Origin: JAWSUT01 sp033549345
Lineage (GTDB): Bacteria > Bacillota > Dethiobacteria > Dethiobacterales > Dethiobacteraceae
Direction: 5' to 3'
DNA length: 64,000 nt
Assembly (NCBI GenBank): GCA_033549345.1
Contig: JAWSUT010000012.1
Coordinates: 19,257-83,256 of the forward strand
The notes beneath the pieces are model-generated. The model worked only from the letters and a program-made list of their open reading frames with translations, made no database searches and was not told where the DNA came from. Below are positions 35,535-44,690 of this stretch, piece after piece. Positions within the stretch are counted from its first letter, which is position 1. Every line of letters starts with the position of its first letter. The position numbers and the translations under genes were made by a program.

Positions 35535-35948
35535 TTATGAATTGTAGAGGCTACGGAGAAAATCCGGGATATGGTTTTTGTGCTCATGGTCGTAGTTTTC
35601 ACGACTGTTGAAATGAATGGTGTAGCCGGAGTTAAAAGCAATGCTGAGTTCCATGGTACCGTCGGTGTTTTCCAGCAGGTCAATTTCATCAATGGCGGCA
35701 ATATCCAGTATTTTGAGCTGAATTGTTTTATCGGGATGAAGGTATTTTGCCACGATGAGTTTTTCTTTGCTGGTCACGATGTAAATATCCAGCATATCAT
35801 TTTCATCATTGAAAAGATGTTTAACGTAACCATTTACATAATCTTCTTCATCCATGATTTCAAGAACCTTTTTTAAAACCTGAAAGAGGGTGCGGGATTT
35901 CTCCCAGTTCGTCTGGCGCGCCAGTCTTCGCAGTTCTTCGTATGTCAC
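35535..35948 (-). CDS. Conserved-looking hypothetical protein
   Basis: 137 residues from GTG behind AAAGGAAG. No membrane segment. A helical start (TYEELRRLARQTNWEKSRTL) is followed by six predicted beta strands (MLDIYIVTSKEKLIVAKYL, TIQLKILDIAAIDEIDLL, ELSIAFNSGYTIHFNS) and a short helix. The strand layout is like bacterial PH-fold domains (inference). No catalytic motif. It is divergent from the PIN-PhoH gene. Confidence 0.75.
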   Translation of the reverse strand: MTYEELRRLARQTNWEKSRTLFQVLKKVLEIMDEEDYVNGYVKHLFNDENDMLDIYIVTSKEKLIVAKYLHPDKTIQLKILDIAAIDEIDLLENTDGTMELSIAFNSGYTIHFNSRENYDHEHKNHIPDFLRSLYNS

Positions 35949-36124
35949 GGTATCACTTCCTTTTTTATTTTTTACTGTTCCGGAGTCTACCCGGGAATTT
36001 TATCATATACTTTAGTACGCATTTTTCAGCGGTAGGATCTTGTTCGTTTCGCCAGGCACAATCCGACCTGCAAAAGGTAAAACGTGATCTGCTGTAGAAT
36101 TAAATAACAGAAAGGACGGGGGAA

Positions 36125-36291
36125 ACAAGAAAGACGCTGACGCGTGTTTGCATGGTGGTTGCGTCTTTCTTGTTCTTTAGGGGTTGCCAACCCTTCGACG
36201 GGTCTTCGACCCTGACCACCCCGCACGAGTAGGTGGGAATCCCCCTACTACTCCCCAATTGCGTAGGAGCACGCTTTTCTGACCTACGCAA
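36125..36291 (+). ncRNA. Multi-hairpin element preceding PIN-PhoH
   Basis: Five consecutive hairpins lie in ~170 nt: ACAAGAAAGACGC/GCGTCTTTCTTGT (13 bp, 36125-36173), GGGTT-GCC-AACCC (36181-36193), GGGTC-TTC-GACCC (36200-36212), GAGTAG/CTACTC with an inner GGG/CCC (36227-36253), and TTGCGTAGG/CCTACGCAA (36259-36291). No plausible ORF overlaps them; both-strand frames here lack ribosome sites. The last hairpin ends 20 bp before the PhoH ribosome site. It could be a cis-regulatory leader, a free RNA or a palindromic mobile repeat. Nothing else is recognised in 35949-36124. Confidence 0.55.
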
Positions 36292-36326
36292 TAAAAAACT
36301 GCAACATACCGAAGGAGTGACTTTCA

Positions 36327-37649
36327 CTGAAGAAGACCTACATTCTTGACACAAGCGTACTCCTGCAGTCTCCCTACTCATTGCTCGGTTTTCAAGAGAA
36401 CACTGTTGTTTTACCGGAAGTGGTTTTGGAAGAGCTGGACAATAAGAAGAAAGATGCCAATTATGAGATTCGCGCCAATGTACGCTGGGTGGCCCGGTTT
36501 CTGGATGAGCTGCGGAAAAAAGGCAGTCTCTATCAGTCGGTTCCCCTGCCAAACGGCGGTGAATTGCGGGTGGAGATGAACTGTCTTGAAGCAATCGAGC
36601 TCCCGAAAACGTGGATGGACTCTAAGGCGGACAACCGGATTCTGGCGGTTGCCAAAAGCCTGCAGAAGCACAAACACCCGGTAATCATCGTCACAAAAGA
36701 CATTTTCCTGCGCATTAAGGCCGATGTGCTCGGCATCGCTGCACAGGACTACCGCAACGAACAAGTGGAGTTTGATATCGATGAACAGTATACCGGCTGG
36801 ACGGAAGAATTTGTGCCCGAAGGGACCGTTGATGAGCTTTATGCCGCCGGCAGCATTCCCTGGCATGAGGGCCAGCTCCCGGGAAAATATTATCTCCTCA
36901 AGGAAGAAACAAATCCGCAGAAAAGTGTGCTGGCACAGTATTACAGCGGGAAACTAACTTTGTTGCGGGATACAAAGCCGGATTTTTACAGCTTTAAACT
37001 GAATTTACTGCAAAAGTTTGCCCGCGAAGCACTGCGGGATGACAATATCCCGCTTGTAACCATTATGGGGGCCACAGGCAGTGGTAAGACACTGTTGGCT
37101 CTGGGCGTGGGGCTGGAAAAGACGCTCGATGACAGTATGTACAGACGGATGCTGATTTGCCGCCCATCTGTTACGATGGGTGAAGATATCGGTTTTCTGC
37201 CGGGCGATGAAAAGGAAAAAATTGCCCCGTATATGCGGCCAATCTATGATAATCTGGAACAACTTGTCCATTCCCGTTCCGACCGCTATGAAAGTGAAAA
37301 GGAACTGGACAGTAAGATATCCTACTTGTTTATGACCCGGAAAATTGTCACCGAGGCGATTGCTTACCTGCAGGGGCGTTCCATCGTCGGCCAGTACATT
37401 CTGATTGATGAAGCGCAGAACCTCACGCCTAAACAAGCCAAAGGGATTATAACACGTGCCGGTGAAGGAACAAAAATTGTGTTGGTGGGTGACCCGGAAC
37501 AGATTAACAATCCGTTTTTGGATGCCAGAACGAACGGGCTTTCCTGGGCTGTGGAGAAAATGAAGGGAAGTTCGCTTCATGCCCATATCACACTGACGGA
37601 AACCAAACGGTCACCTCTGGCCATGGAAGCCGGGAAACTAATGAAGTAA
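36327..37649 (+). CDS. PIN-domain plus PhoH-like ATPase
   Basis: 440 residues if translation begins at CTG 36327, placed 9 bp after GAAGGAG. This start restores the conserved PIN opening KKTYILDTSVLLQSP; the first ATG/GTG/TTG in frame is a TTG at 36381 that would remove the catalytic Asp. The PIN domain (~1-140) has Asp in LDTSV, VVLEELDNKK and VTKDIFL. The PhoH ATPase (~215-440) has Walker A GATGSGKTLLA and Walker B YILIDEAQNLTP. PIN-PhoH proteins combine helicase and ribonuclease activities on RNA. No start other than CTG fits. Confidence 0.9.
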   Translation: MKKTYILDTSVLLQSPYSLLGFQENTVVLPEVVLEELDNKKKDANYEIRANVRWVARFLDELRKKGSLYQSVPLPNGGELRVEMNCLEAIELPKTWMDSKADNRILAVAKSLQKHKHPVIIVTKDIFLRIKADVLGIAAQDYRNEQVEFDIDEQYTGWTEEFVPEGTVDELYAAGSIPWHEGQLPGKYYLLKEETNPQKSVLAQYYSGKLTLLRDTKPDFYSFKLNLLQKFAREALRDDNIPLVTIMGATGSGKTLLALGVGLEKTLDDSMYRRMLICRPSVTMGEDIGFLPGDEKEKIAPYMRPIYDNLEQLVHSRSDRYESEKELDSKISYLFMTRKIVTEAIAYLQGRSIVGQYILIDEAQNLTPKQAKGIITRAGEGTKIVLVGDPEQINNPFLDARTNGLSWAVEKMKGSSLHAHITLTETKRSPLAMEAGKLMK

Positions 37650-37674
37650 AACGTGATGTTGGGAGGTTGGCTGC

Positions 37675-38334
37675 ATGTGCGGACGGTATACACTGGTGGA
37701 GTGGGAAGAGCTGCAGGAGCGGTTTGGAGTGGCTGTTGCCGATAAGCTTGTGCCTCGTTACAATATTGCGCCAACCCAGACGGTCCCCGTGATTATTGAT
37801 GATAACGGTCCGCAGCTAAAATTTTTCCGCTGGGGTCTGATCCCGTTTTGGGCAAAAGATAAATCCATTGGCAATAAGCTAATTAATGCCAGAGCGGAGT
37901 CTGTTCATGAAAAAAACAGTTTCCGGGAAAGTTTCCGGCGTAGGCGCTGCCTTGTCCCTGCAGACGGTTTTTTTGAATGGAAGAATGATGGTTCAGTTAA
38001 AAAGCCCTTTCGTTTTACGCGTTATGACGGTGCGCTGTTTGCTTTTGCCGGCTTATGGGATGTTTGGCGTGCGCCGGAGGGGGAAGCCGTTGGTTCGTTT
38101 ACGATTATTACCACACAGGCTAATGAGTTGGTCTCACCTGTTCACGACAGAATGCCGGTCATTCTTAACAGGGAAGATGAACAGACCTGGCTGAAGCCTG
38201 CGGGTGTTAACAATGATGCACTGCGGGCCCTGCTTGTCCCCCATAAAACCGACGGCCTGGTATGCTATGAGGTGTCAGCTCTGGTTAATTCATCCCGCAA
38301 CAATACGCCGCAGGTCATAGAGCGAGCGGGCTAA
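37675..38334 (+). CDS. SRAP-domain (YedK/HMCES family) abasic-site protein
   Basis: 219 residues. All active-site elements are visible: Cys2 in MCGRYTL (crosslinks abasic sites after Met removal), Asn in RYNIAPTQ, RWGLIPFWA, NARAES, ADGFFEWK (catalytic Glu) and HDRMPVIL (His). The family shields abasic sites in single-stranded DNA by a thiazolidine crosslink. ATG follows GGGAGG, 25 bp after the PIN-PhoH gene, so both may share a transcript. The stop overlaps that of the convergent CBS gene. Confidence 0.96.
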   Translation: MCGRYTLVEWEELQERFGVAVADKLVPRYNIAPTQTVPVIIDDNGPQLKFFRWGLIPFWAKDKSIGNKLINARAESVHEKNSFRESFRRRRCLVPADGFFEWKNDGSVKKPFRFTRYDGALFAFAGLWDVWRAPEGEAVGSFTIITTQANELVSPVHDRMPVILNREDEQTWLKPAGVNNDALRALLVPHKTDGLVCYEVSALVNSSRNNTPQVIERAG

Positions 38335-38750
38335 ACAGCGCCGTTTCTTTCCAAAAGCTGCCTGGCAAAGTATTCAATGATCTCACGCCGGCGAATGATA
38401 CCGATAAAGGTCCCCTCATCATCAACAACCGGTACAAAGTTCTGTATGATGGCAAGGTTAACCAGGCTATCAACTCTGGCTTCAATGCGTACAGGCTCGT
38501 TCACAATCCGGCGGGGGATTTCTCTTACAGGAATTTTCTCCGTGTTTTCAAAGGTAAGGCCCGGTGTGTTCTTCATTTTCCAAAGCAGGTCGCCTTCGGT
38601 TAATGTTCCGGCATACTTCCCGTTTTGGTCTACAAGGGGTACAGCGGTGTAACGATGATATTCCATACGCTCAATGGCCTGCCGCATGGTGCATGTCACG
38701 GGAAGAAAAATGACTTCTTTTTTGGGAATAAGAAAGAATGCAATGTTAAT
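38331..38750 (-). CDS. Two-CBS-domain protein
   Basis: 139 residues if begun at ATT 38750, which lies 8 bp after GGAAGGGG. This gives the family-like opening NIAFFLIPKKEVIFLPVTCT. A GTG at 38699 would drop the first strand and has no ribosome site. CBS 1 (MRQAIERMEYHRYTAVPLVD, YAGTLTEGDLLW) and CBS 2 (VRIEARVDSLVNLAI, FVPVVDDEGTFIGIIRRR) should form one Bateman module that binds adenine nucleotides. No effector domain is fused. Its stop overlaps the SRAP stop by two bases and there is no terminator between. Confidence 0.88.
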   Translation of the reverse strand: MNIAFFLIPKKEVIFLPVTCTMRQAIERMEYHRYTAVPLVDQNGKYAGTLTEGDLLWKMKNTPGLTFENTEKIPVREIPRRIVNEPVRIEARVDSLVNLAIIQNFVPVVDDEGTFIGIIRRREIIEYFARQLLERNGAV

Positions 38751-38982
38751 GGGAATGACCCCTTCCTTTTGTGCGCTTTTTGTGTTTCTCCATTATAAAG
38801 TCTATGCTAAACAATTCAATTATCTTCCCGTTTTTCCCTGCCGGTGACCGTTAAGAATTAAATTATCAGCAAAACCTGTAAACAGTTGTTAAAATTATTT
38901 AACGGCCTATAGCAGGGGAAAAATAATAAATCGCGAATTTTATTTTTGTTAAATAAAAATACCCGTAAAGGGGGAGGTCAAC

Positions 38983-40611
38983 CTGTTTAGAAAGTCTCTT
39001 GTCTTACTGCTGGTACTGGTGATGGTGGCCGGTGTCACTGCTTCCTGTGGTACAAGTGAGCCGCCTGCCGAGCAGCAGAAGCCTTTGGTATGGGGTATGC
39101 TTACCGATATCGAAACATTAAACCCCGTGCTGTCGGAATCCTCAAACGAAACCGACATCATGAACGGTATTTTTTCCACACTGCTTAAAGTGAATGAGGA
39201 CCTTGAATTTGTGCCTCATCTGCTGGCCGAGCTGCCTGAGCAAAGTGAGGACGGCCTGGAGTATACCTTTAAGCTTCGCGAGGGTATTACGTTCCATGAC
39301 GGTGTTGAACTGACTGCTGACGATGTTAAGTTTACCATTGACATGAAACTGGCTGAGAAGAATGCTGTGCCGTCCCGCCTGATGTGGGAAAAAATTGCAG
39401 ACTTTGAAAAAATCGACGACTATAATTTCAAGATCACTCTGACGGAATTGGATGTGACCTGGCTTGAGGGCTGGGCGTATTCCGAGGGTATGATTGTACC
39501 TAAACATATTTTGGAAGAAGAATTCAATGCAGGCGGCGAAGAGTTGACCAAGGGCGGCGAATTCTCGCGTAATCCCGTTGGCTCCGGCCCCTACAAGTTT
39601 GTAGAGTGGGTAACCAATGAATATATCATGCTGGAAGCCTATGATGACTTTTTCCTTGGCAAACCTGAAATTGAAAAAATCGTCTACAAGGTGATTCCGG
39701 ACACCAACACGATGTTTGCCCAGTTCCAGTCCGGCGAAATTGATATCTATGACAGAGCGCAGCCGAACCAGTACAAGGAGCTGCTTGCACTCAAAGACCA
39801 GGGTATGGACATTGAAGTGCACAACTTCCCCAGCTTTATCTATATGCACGCCGACTTTAACCTGCGTTTACCGGTCTTCCAGGATAAGGCTGTCCGCCAG
39901 GCTCTGAACTATGCCTTCCCGAAACAAGACTTCATTGACACCGTTCTCGACGGTGTGGGGACAGTGGCTCATTCCGATACACCGCCGATGAGCTGGGCCT
40001 ATAATCCCAATGTGAAGCAGTATGAATACAATCCTGAGAAAGCCGTTGAGATTCTGGAAGAGGCCGGCTGGGTTCTAAATGATGACGGTGTCCGTGAAAA
40101 AGACGGGGTTAAGCTTGAGTTCACCATGAGCACCAACTCCGGTAACCAGATTCGCGAAGACTTCCAGGAAATTGCCAAGCAGAACTGGGAAGCCATCGGC
40201 GCCAGCGTCGAGATACAGAACTATGAGGGGGCCACACTGTTCGGTGACATCCTGGAAAACATGAGTTTTGATATGATTATCTTTGCCTGGGTATCCGGCT
40301 TTGACCCCAACGCCGAAACGCTGTGGCATTCCAAGCAGCAACCCGATAAATACGGCACCGGCCAGAACTATGTCGGCCTGGAAAACGACCGTCTGGATGA
40401 ACTGATTGAAGCCGGGCTGAAAGAAACTGACAAGGAAAAGCGGATTGAGATTTACCATGAAGTTCAGGAAATTCTCTCCGAAGAAGTTCCCTACATTTTC
40501 GTCTACTTCTATAACACAGTAACGGCTGTTCCGGGCAACCTGGAGAACTTTAAACCTAACCCCACCCAGGCCAACAGCACCTGGAATATCTACGAGTGGA
40601 AGAGAAACTAG
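38983..40611 (+). CDS. oppA: Peptide ABC transporter substrate-binding lipoprotein
   Basis: 542 residues if begun at CTG 38983, 5 bp after GGGGGAGG. The leader FRKSLVLLLVLVMVAGVTAS then ends in a lipobox (TASC). A GTG at 39019 would give a signal too short for export. The SBP_bac_5 domain shows LNPVLSESSNETDI, LREGITFHDGVELTADDVKF, the GSGPYKFVEW turn, DKAVRQALNYAFPKQDF and AWVSGFDPNAETLWHS. It binds peptides or a similar ligand outside the membrane and delivers them to the following permease/ATPase genes. A terminator-like hairpin separates it from oppB. Confidence 0.93.
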   Translation: MFRKSLVLLLVLVMVAGVTASCGTSEPPAEQQKPLVWGMLTDIETLNPVLSESSNETDIMNGIFSTLLKVNEDLEFVPHLLAELPEQSEDGLEYTFKLREGITFHDGVELTADDVKFTIDMKLAEKNAVPSRLMWEKIADFEKIDDYNFKITLTELDVTWLEGWAYSEGMIVPKHILEEEFNAGGEELTKGGEFSRNPVGSGPYKFVEWVTNEYIMLEAYDDFFLGKPEIEKIVYKVIPDTNTMFAQFQSGEIDIYDRAQPNQYKELLALKDQGMDIEVHNFPSFIYMHADFNLRLPVFQDKAVRQALNYAFPKQDFIDTVLDGVGTVAHSDTPPMSWAYNPNVKQYEYNPEKAVEILEEAGWVLNDDGVREKDGVKLEFTMSTNSGNQIREDFQEIAKQNWEAIGASVEIQNYEGATLFGDILENMSFDMIIFAWVSGFDPNAETLWHSKQQPDKYGTGQNYVGLENDRLDELIEAGLKETDKEKRIEIYHEVQEILSEEVPYIFVYFYNTVTAVPGNLENFKPNPTQANSTWNIYEWKRN

Positions 40612-40625
40612 TCTAATTTAAAAAG

Positions 40626-40661
40626 CGGGGGGTAGCAATCCGCTGCCCTCCGGTTTTTTTT
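40626..40661 (+). terminator. Attenuator between oppA and oppB
   Basis: CGGgGGGtAGC-N5-GCTgCCCtCCG with three internal mismatches, then eight T. It is followed directly by the oppB ribosome site. It probably reduces transcription of the downstream genes relative to the binding protein. Confidence 0.78.
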
Positions 40662-40674
40662 CGGGAGGAAATCC

Positions 40675-41664
40675 ATGAACAACAAGATCGTCAGGCGGAT
40701 TGCAATTTCATTGCTCTCGCTTCTGGTCATTTCTGTTCTGTCGTTTGCGCTGATGGAACTCTCACCGGGCGGCCCCATGGACCGCTATGCTGAGAACCCC
40801 AAGATCAGCCAGGCGGACAAAGAGCGCATTGCAAAAAAGTTCGGATTGGACAAACCCGTGCATGTTCGCTATGTTATCTGGTTTAAAAATCTTGCTCAGG
40901 GAGACCTGGGACTTTCTTACCAGACAGGCCGGCCGGTGATGACTGAGATTATGGATCGGCTGCCGGCAACCCTTAAATTAATGATGGTCTCATTTCTTTT
41001 ATCGGTGATGATAGCGATCCCTATAGGGATCTATTCGTCTACACACCGTTACTCTTCTTTAGATAATATATCAACATTTGGCTCATTTATCGGCCTTTCC
41101 ATTCCTTCATTCTGGTTTGGCCTGCTGATGATTTATGTTTTTTCCATCAGGCTGGGAGTTCTGCCCGCAGGCGGCCAGTCTACACCCTGGTTTGACCCAC
41201 TCATTTATCCGGCACTGACCCGGCCTTTTTACGTGCTGTGGGAACATATCCGCTACCTGATTATGCCGGCTATTGTGCTTAGTCTCATGAATACGGCCAG
41301 CTGGAGCCGCTATATGCGTTCATCCATGTTGGATGTCATAAATCAGAATTATGTGAGGACCGCCCGGGCCAAAGGGGTGCCTGAGCGGAAAGTTATTTAT
41401 AAGCATGCCCTGCGTAATGCGCTGACTCCGATTATCACCATTATGGGCCTGGACTTACCGGCATTTTTCGCCGGAGCAGTTGTTACGGAGCATATTTTTG
41501 CCTGGCCGGGTATGGGGCGTTTATTTATTACGTCCATCGGCCACAGAGATTACCAGATTTTGATGGGAATTACGATGATTACAGCATTACTTGTCCTGTT
41601 GGGTAATATCCTGGCGGATATTCTTTATTCCCTGATGGATCCCAGAGTTAAATACGAAGGGTAA
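40675..41664 (+). CDS. oppB: Peptide ABC transporter permease (OppB/DppB type)
   Basis: 329 residues, six membrane helices. The N-terminal OppB signature (SFALMELSPGGPMDRYAENP, FGLDKPVHVRYVIWFKNLAQ) precedes the BPD_transp_1 domain. The EAA loop NYVRTARAKGVPERKVIYKH contacts the ATPases. ATG follows GGGAGG. Second gene of the opp operon. Confidence 0.95.
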   Translation: MNNKIVRRIAISLLSLLVISVLSFALMELSPGGPMDRYAENPKISQADKERIAKKFGLDKPVHVRYVIWFKNLAQGDLGLSYQTGRPVMTEIMDRLPATLKLMMVSFLLSVMIAIPIGIYSSTHRYSSLDNISTFGSFIGLSIPSFWFGLLMIYVFSIRLGVLPAGGQSTPWFDPLIYPALTRPFYVLWEHIRYLIMPAIVLSLMNTASWSRYMRSSMLDVINQNYVRTARAKGVPERKVIYKHALRNALTPIITIMGLDLPAFFAGAVVTEHIFAWPGMGRLFITSIGHRDYQILMGITMITALLVLLGNILADILYSLMDPRVKYEG

Positions 41665-41676
41665 GCGGGTGATTAA

Positions 41677-42621
41677 ATGACTAGCATGCCTTCAACGCGT
41701 CAGATTACAGAGCCGCAACCCGAAGAACAGAGTGCGCTGTACGGAAACCTGCAGCAGCGCTCGGGTCTTTTATATGAGTTCTGGCGTGCTTTTAGAAAAA
41801 ACAAGCTGGCTGTGACTTCCAGCATCATCCTGATTTTGATCTTTCTGATTGCGGTTATGGCCCCGTTTTTGGCCACCCATAACCCAGAGCTGATAAGCCT
41901 CTCACGGGATGCTATCAAACAGGCTCCGTCTGCAGATCATTTGTTGGGCACAGACCACCTTGGCCGTGACATTTGGAGCCGCATGCTCTTTGGCGCCCGG
42001 ATATCCTTATTGGTTGGCTTTTTAACCATGGCGATTTCTGTGACGTTCGGTTCTGTTTACGGTGCCATTTCCGGCTATTACGGCGGCAGGCTGGATACCG
42101 TCATGATGAGAACCGTGGATATACTGTTGTCGCTGCCGACACTTTTTTTACTGATTATTCTCGCCGCGTTTGTTAAACCGAACTTTCTGGGTATCGTCGT
42201 AATCATCGGGCTGACAAGCTGGATGCGTGTGGCCCGTCTGGTGCGCGGACAGTTTTTAAGTTTAAAAGAGCAGGAGTTTGTGGAAGCGTCCCGTGCGCTG
42301 GGCTATTCCAACAGCCGGATTATCTTTGTCCATATCCTGCCTAACGTAACGGCTCCCATAATCGTTAATGCCACGCTGATGGTGGCATATGCCATTTTGA
42401 TTGAATCCGTCCTCAGCTTTCTCGGCTTTGGACTGCAGCCTCCGCAGTTTAGCTGGGGCAGCATGCTAAACGCTGCGCAGGATATTATTTTGCTTCGCGA
42501 TGCTCCCTGGACGGCATTTTTCCCGGGGCTGGCAATCTTTATCACCGTTTTGTGCTTTAACTTTTTCGGAGACGGCCTTCGCGACGCCCTGGATCCTAAA
42601 CTGAAAAACATTAAAGGCTAG
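41677..42621 (+). CDS. oppC: Peptide ABC transporter permease (OppC/DppC type)
   Basis: 314 residues. The OppC N-terminal segment (FWRAFRKNKLAVTSSIILIL) is followed by the extracytoplasmic LLGTDHLGRDIWSRMLFGAR loop and six helices in total. The EAA loop is EFVEASRALGYSNSRIIFVH. It starts 12 bp after oppB and pairs with it as the heterodimeric channel. Confidence 0.95.
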   Translation: MTSMPSTRQITEPQPEEQSALYGNLQQRSGLLYEFWRAFRKNKLAVTSSIILILIFLIAVMAPFLATHNPELISLSRDAIKQAPSADHLLGTDHLGRDIWSRMLFGARISLLVGFLTMAISVTFGSVYGAISGYYGGRLDTVMMRTVDILLSLPTLFLLIILAAFVKPNFLGIVVIIGLTSWMRVARLVRGQFLSLKEQEFVEASRALGYSNSRIIFVHILPNVTAPIIVNATLMVAYAILIESVLSFLGFGLQPPQFSWGSMLNAAQDIILLRDAPWTAFFPGLAIFITVLCFNFFGDGLRDALDPKLKNIKG

Positions 42622-42646
42622 CCCAACAGAAAAGTGGTGAAACGCG

Positions 42647-43627
42647 TTGTCGGATATTCTGCTTGATGTAAAAAATCTAAGAACAACTTTTCATACGTAT
42701 GAAGGGGAAGTAAGAGCAGCCGACGGCATTGACCTGACTGTCTGTAAAGGGCAAATTGTCGGGATTGTCGGTGAGTCGGGCTGTGGAAAAAGTGTGACGT
42801 CTTTGAGCCTGATGCGTCTGATTCCCTCCCCTCCCGGAGAAGTCCGGGCCGATAAAATGGAGCTAAACGGTGTGGATCTGTTACGCCTCTCAGAAGTGCA
42901 GATGAACAAAGTGCGAGGCAATGAAATCTCCATGATCTTTCAGGAGCCGATGTCTTCACTGAACCCTGTGTTTACTGTGGGAGATCAAATTATGGAAGCG
43001 CTGCAAATGCACCAGCAGATGGACAAAGCACAGGCCAGAAAAAGAGCCGTTGAAATGTTGGAGCTTGTCCATATTCCATCTCCGGCCAAGCGCGTGGATG
43101 ACTACCCGCACCAGCTAAGCGGAGGGATGCGGCAGCGGGTGATGATTGCTATTGCCCTGGCTTGTCAACCCTCACTTTTAATTGCCGATGAGCCGACCAC
43201 TGCCCTGGATGTGACCATTCAGGCTCAGATTTTGGACCTTTTGTGCCAACTGCAGGGGGAGCTGGGCATGGCCATTATGCTGATTACCCATGATCTTGGT
43301 GTGGTGGCGGAAGTGGCGGAACGTGTAGTTGTGATGTATGCCGGCGTGGTTGTGGAAAATGCGGATGTGGAAAGTCTTTTTGCCAGACCGCTTCACCCCT
43401 ATACTCAGGGCCTGCTGGCTTCGCTGCCGCGCCTTGATGGGAAAAAGGAGCGCCTCAATGTCATCCCCGGAGCTGTCCCTAATTTGCTTAATCTGCCGGC
43501 CGGTTGCCGTTTTGCGCCGCGCTGCCCCCATGTAATGGATGTCTGCCGCAAAAAAGAACCACAGCTGCTGCCGCATGACGATGCTGAGGTCCGCTGTTGG
43601 CTGTACGCAGAAGAGGTGAAAATATGA
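42647..43627 (+). CDS. oppD: Peptide ABC transporter ATPase (OppD/DppD type)
   Basis: 326 residues from TTG 42647. Walker A GESGCGKSVTS, Q-loop IFQEPMSSLNP, signature LSGGMRQRVMIA and Walker B LLIADEPTTALD are intact. The C-terminal oligopeptide extension has the cysteine motif CRFAPRCPHVMDVC, which in this family can bind a 4Fe-4S cluster. The ribosome site is poor. Its stop overlaps the oppF start (ATGA). Confidence 0.95.
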   Translation: MSDILLDVKNLRTTFHTYEGEVRAADGIDLTVCKGQIVGIVGESGCGKSVTSLSLMRLIPSPPGEVRADKMELNGVDLLRLSEVQMNKVRGNEISMIFQEPMSSLNPVFTVGDQIMEALQMHQQMDKAQARKRAVEMLELVHIPSPAKRVDDYPHQLSGGMRQRVMIAIALACQPSLLIADEPTTALDVTIQAQILDLLCQLQGELGMAIMLITHDLGVVAEVAERVVVMYAGVVVENADVESLFARPLHPYTQGLLASLPRLDGKKERLNVIPGAVPNLLNLPAGCRFAPRCPHVMDVCRKKEPQLLPHDDAEVRCWLYAEEVKI

Positions 43628-44595
43628 GTGCACTTCTGGAAGTAAGAGACATAAAGAAGCACTTTTTTATGGGCAGAGGCAGCGGCTCTGAGAAGGAAGG
43701 CATCGTCCGGGCCGTAGACGGCGTCAGCCTTTCAGTGAGTAAAGGGGAGACACTGGGTTTGGTGGGAGAGTCCGGCTGCGGTAAGTCCACCATTGGCCGT
43801 GTTATCCTGCGCCTGCTTGATTCCACCGCCGGTGAAATTCTCTATGACGGCGTTAACATCGAATCACTCCCGCACAAAGCCCTCATGCCATATCGCCGGA
43901 AAATGCAAATCGTTTTTCAGGATCCCTTTGGTTCCTTAAATCCCCAGATGAATATTGGTCATGCGCTTGGCGAACCGCTGCGTGTCCACCGTCTGGCCAG
44001 CGGCAAACAGGAACTGCGCGAGCGGGTCGAGCACCTGCTGGAGTTGGTTGGTCTCTGTCCTGAGCATATGCGCCGTTATCCACATGAGTTTAGCGGCGGG
44101 CAGCGACAACGGATTGTGATGGCCAGAGCCCTGGCTCTGAATCCGGAGCTTATCGTCTGTGATGAGCCCGTTTCTGCTTTGGACGTATCAATTCAGGCCC
44201 AGATCATTAATCTGCTGGAGAATTTGCAGGAGAAGCTTGGGCTTACCTATGTGTTTATCGCCCACGATCTCAGTGTGGTTAAGCACATTAGCGACCGAAT
44301 TGCGGTTATGTATCTTGGCAAAATCGTGGAACTGGCTGATAAAGAGACACTCTACAGAGACCCGAAGCATCCTTATACCCAGGCGCTGCTTTCAGCGATT
44401 CCCATTCCAGACCCGGGTATAAAAAAACAGCGGATCATTCTTACAGGGGATGTCCCCAGCCCGCTGAATCCACCTTCTGGATGCCGCTTCCGTACGCGCT
44501 GTCCGTACGCCTTCGAGCGTTGTGCCGCAGAAGAGCCGGCCACCCATATTGTCTCTTCCGGTCACGGCGCAGCCTGTCATCTTTTAGACCAGTAA
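43624..44595 (+). CDS. oppF: Peptide ABC transporter ATPase (OppF/DppF type)
   Basis: 323 residues from ATG 43624, overlapping the oppD stop by four bases behind GAGGTG. Walker A GESGCGKSTIGR, signature FSGGQRQRIVMARAL, Walker B IVCDEPVSALD, and the C-terminal CRFRTRCPYAFERC cysteine motif are present. It partners with OppD to power import. It is the last gene of the operon before a strong bidirectional terminator. Confidence 0.95.
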   Translation: MSALLEVRDIKKHFFMGRGSGSEKEGIVRAVDGVSLSVSKGETLGLVGESGCGKSTIGRVILRLLDSTAGEILYDGVNIESLPHKALMPYRRKMQIVFQDPFGSLNPQMNIGHALGEPLRVHRLASGKQELRERVEHLLELVGLCPEHMRRYPHEFSGGQRQRIVMARALALNPELIVCDEPVSALDVSIQAQIINLLENLQEKLGLTYVFIAHDLSVVKHISDRIAVMYLGKIVELADKETLYRDPKHPYTQALLSAIPIPDPGIKKQRIILTGDVPSPLNPPSGCRFRTRCPYAFERCAAEEPATHIVSSGHGAACHLLDQ

Positions 44596-44617
44596 ACATG
44601 GAGTTTGTATAACGTGC

Positions 44618-44669
44618 AAAAAAAGGTCTAACCCTTTTTGCAGTGCAAAAGAGGGTCAGACCTTTTTTT
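44618..44669. terminator. Long bidirectional terminator
   Basis: An imperfect ~19-bp stem (AAAAAGGTCT..ACCC with GGGT..AGACCTTTTT) including a TGCA top, T-rich on both strands. It separates oppF from the convergent DUF885 gene. Confidence 0.92.
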
Positions 44670-44690
44670 GCAGATAATGAAGTGGAAAAG

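Noticed and set aside
36100..36594. 164-codon minus-strand frame through the hairpin region and into PIN-PhoH.
   Set aside because: No ribosome site, no family features, and it lies antisense to a convincing gene; palindromes keep it open by chance.
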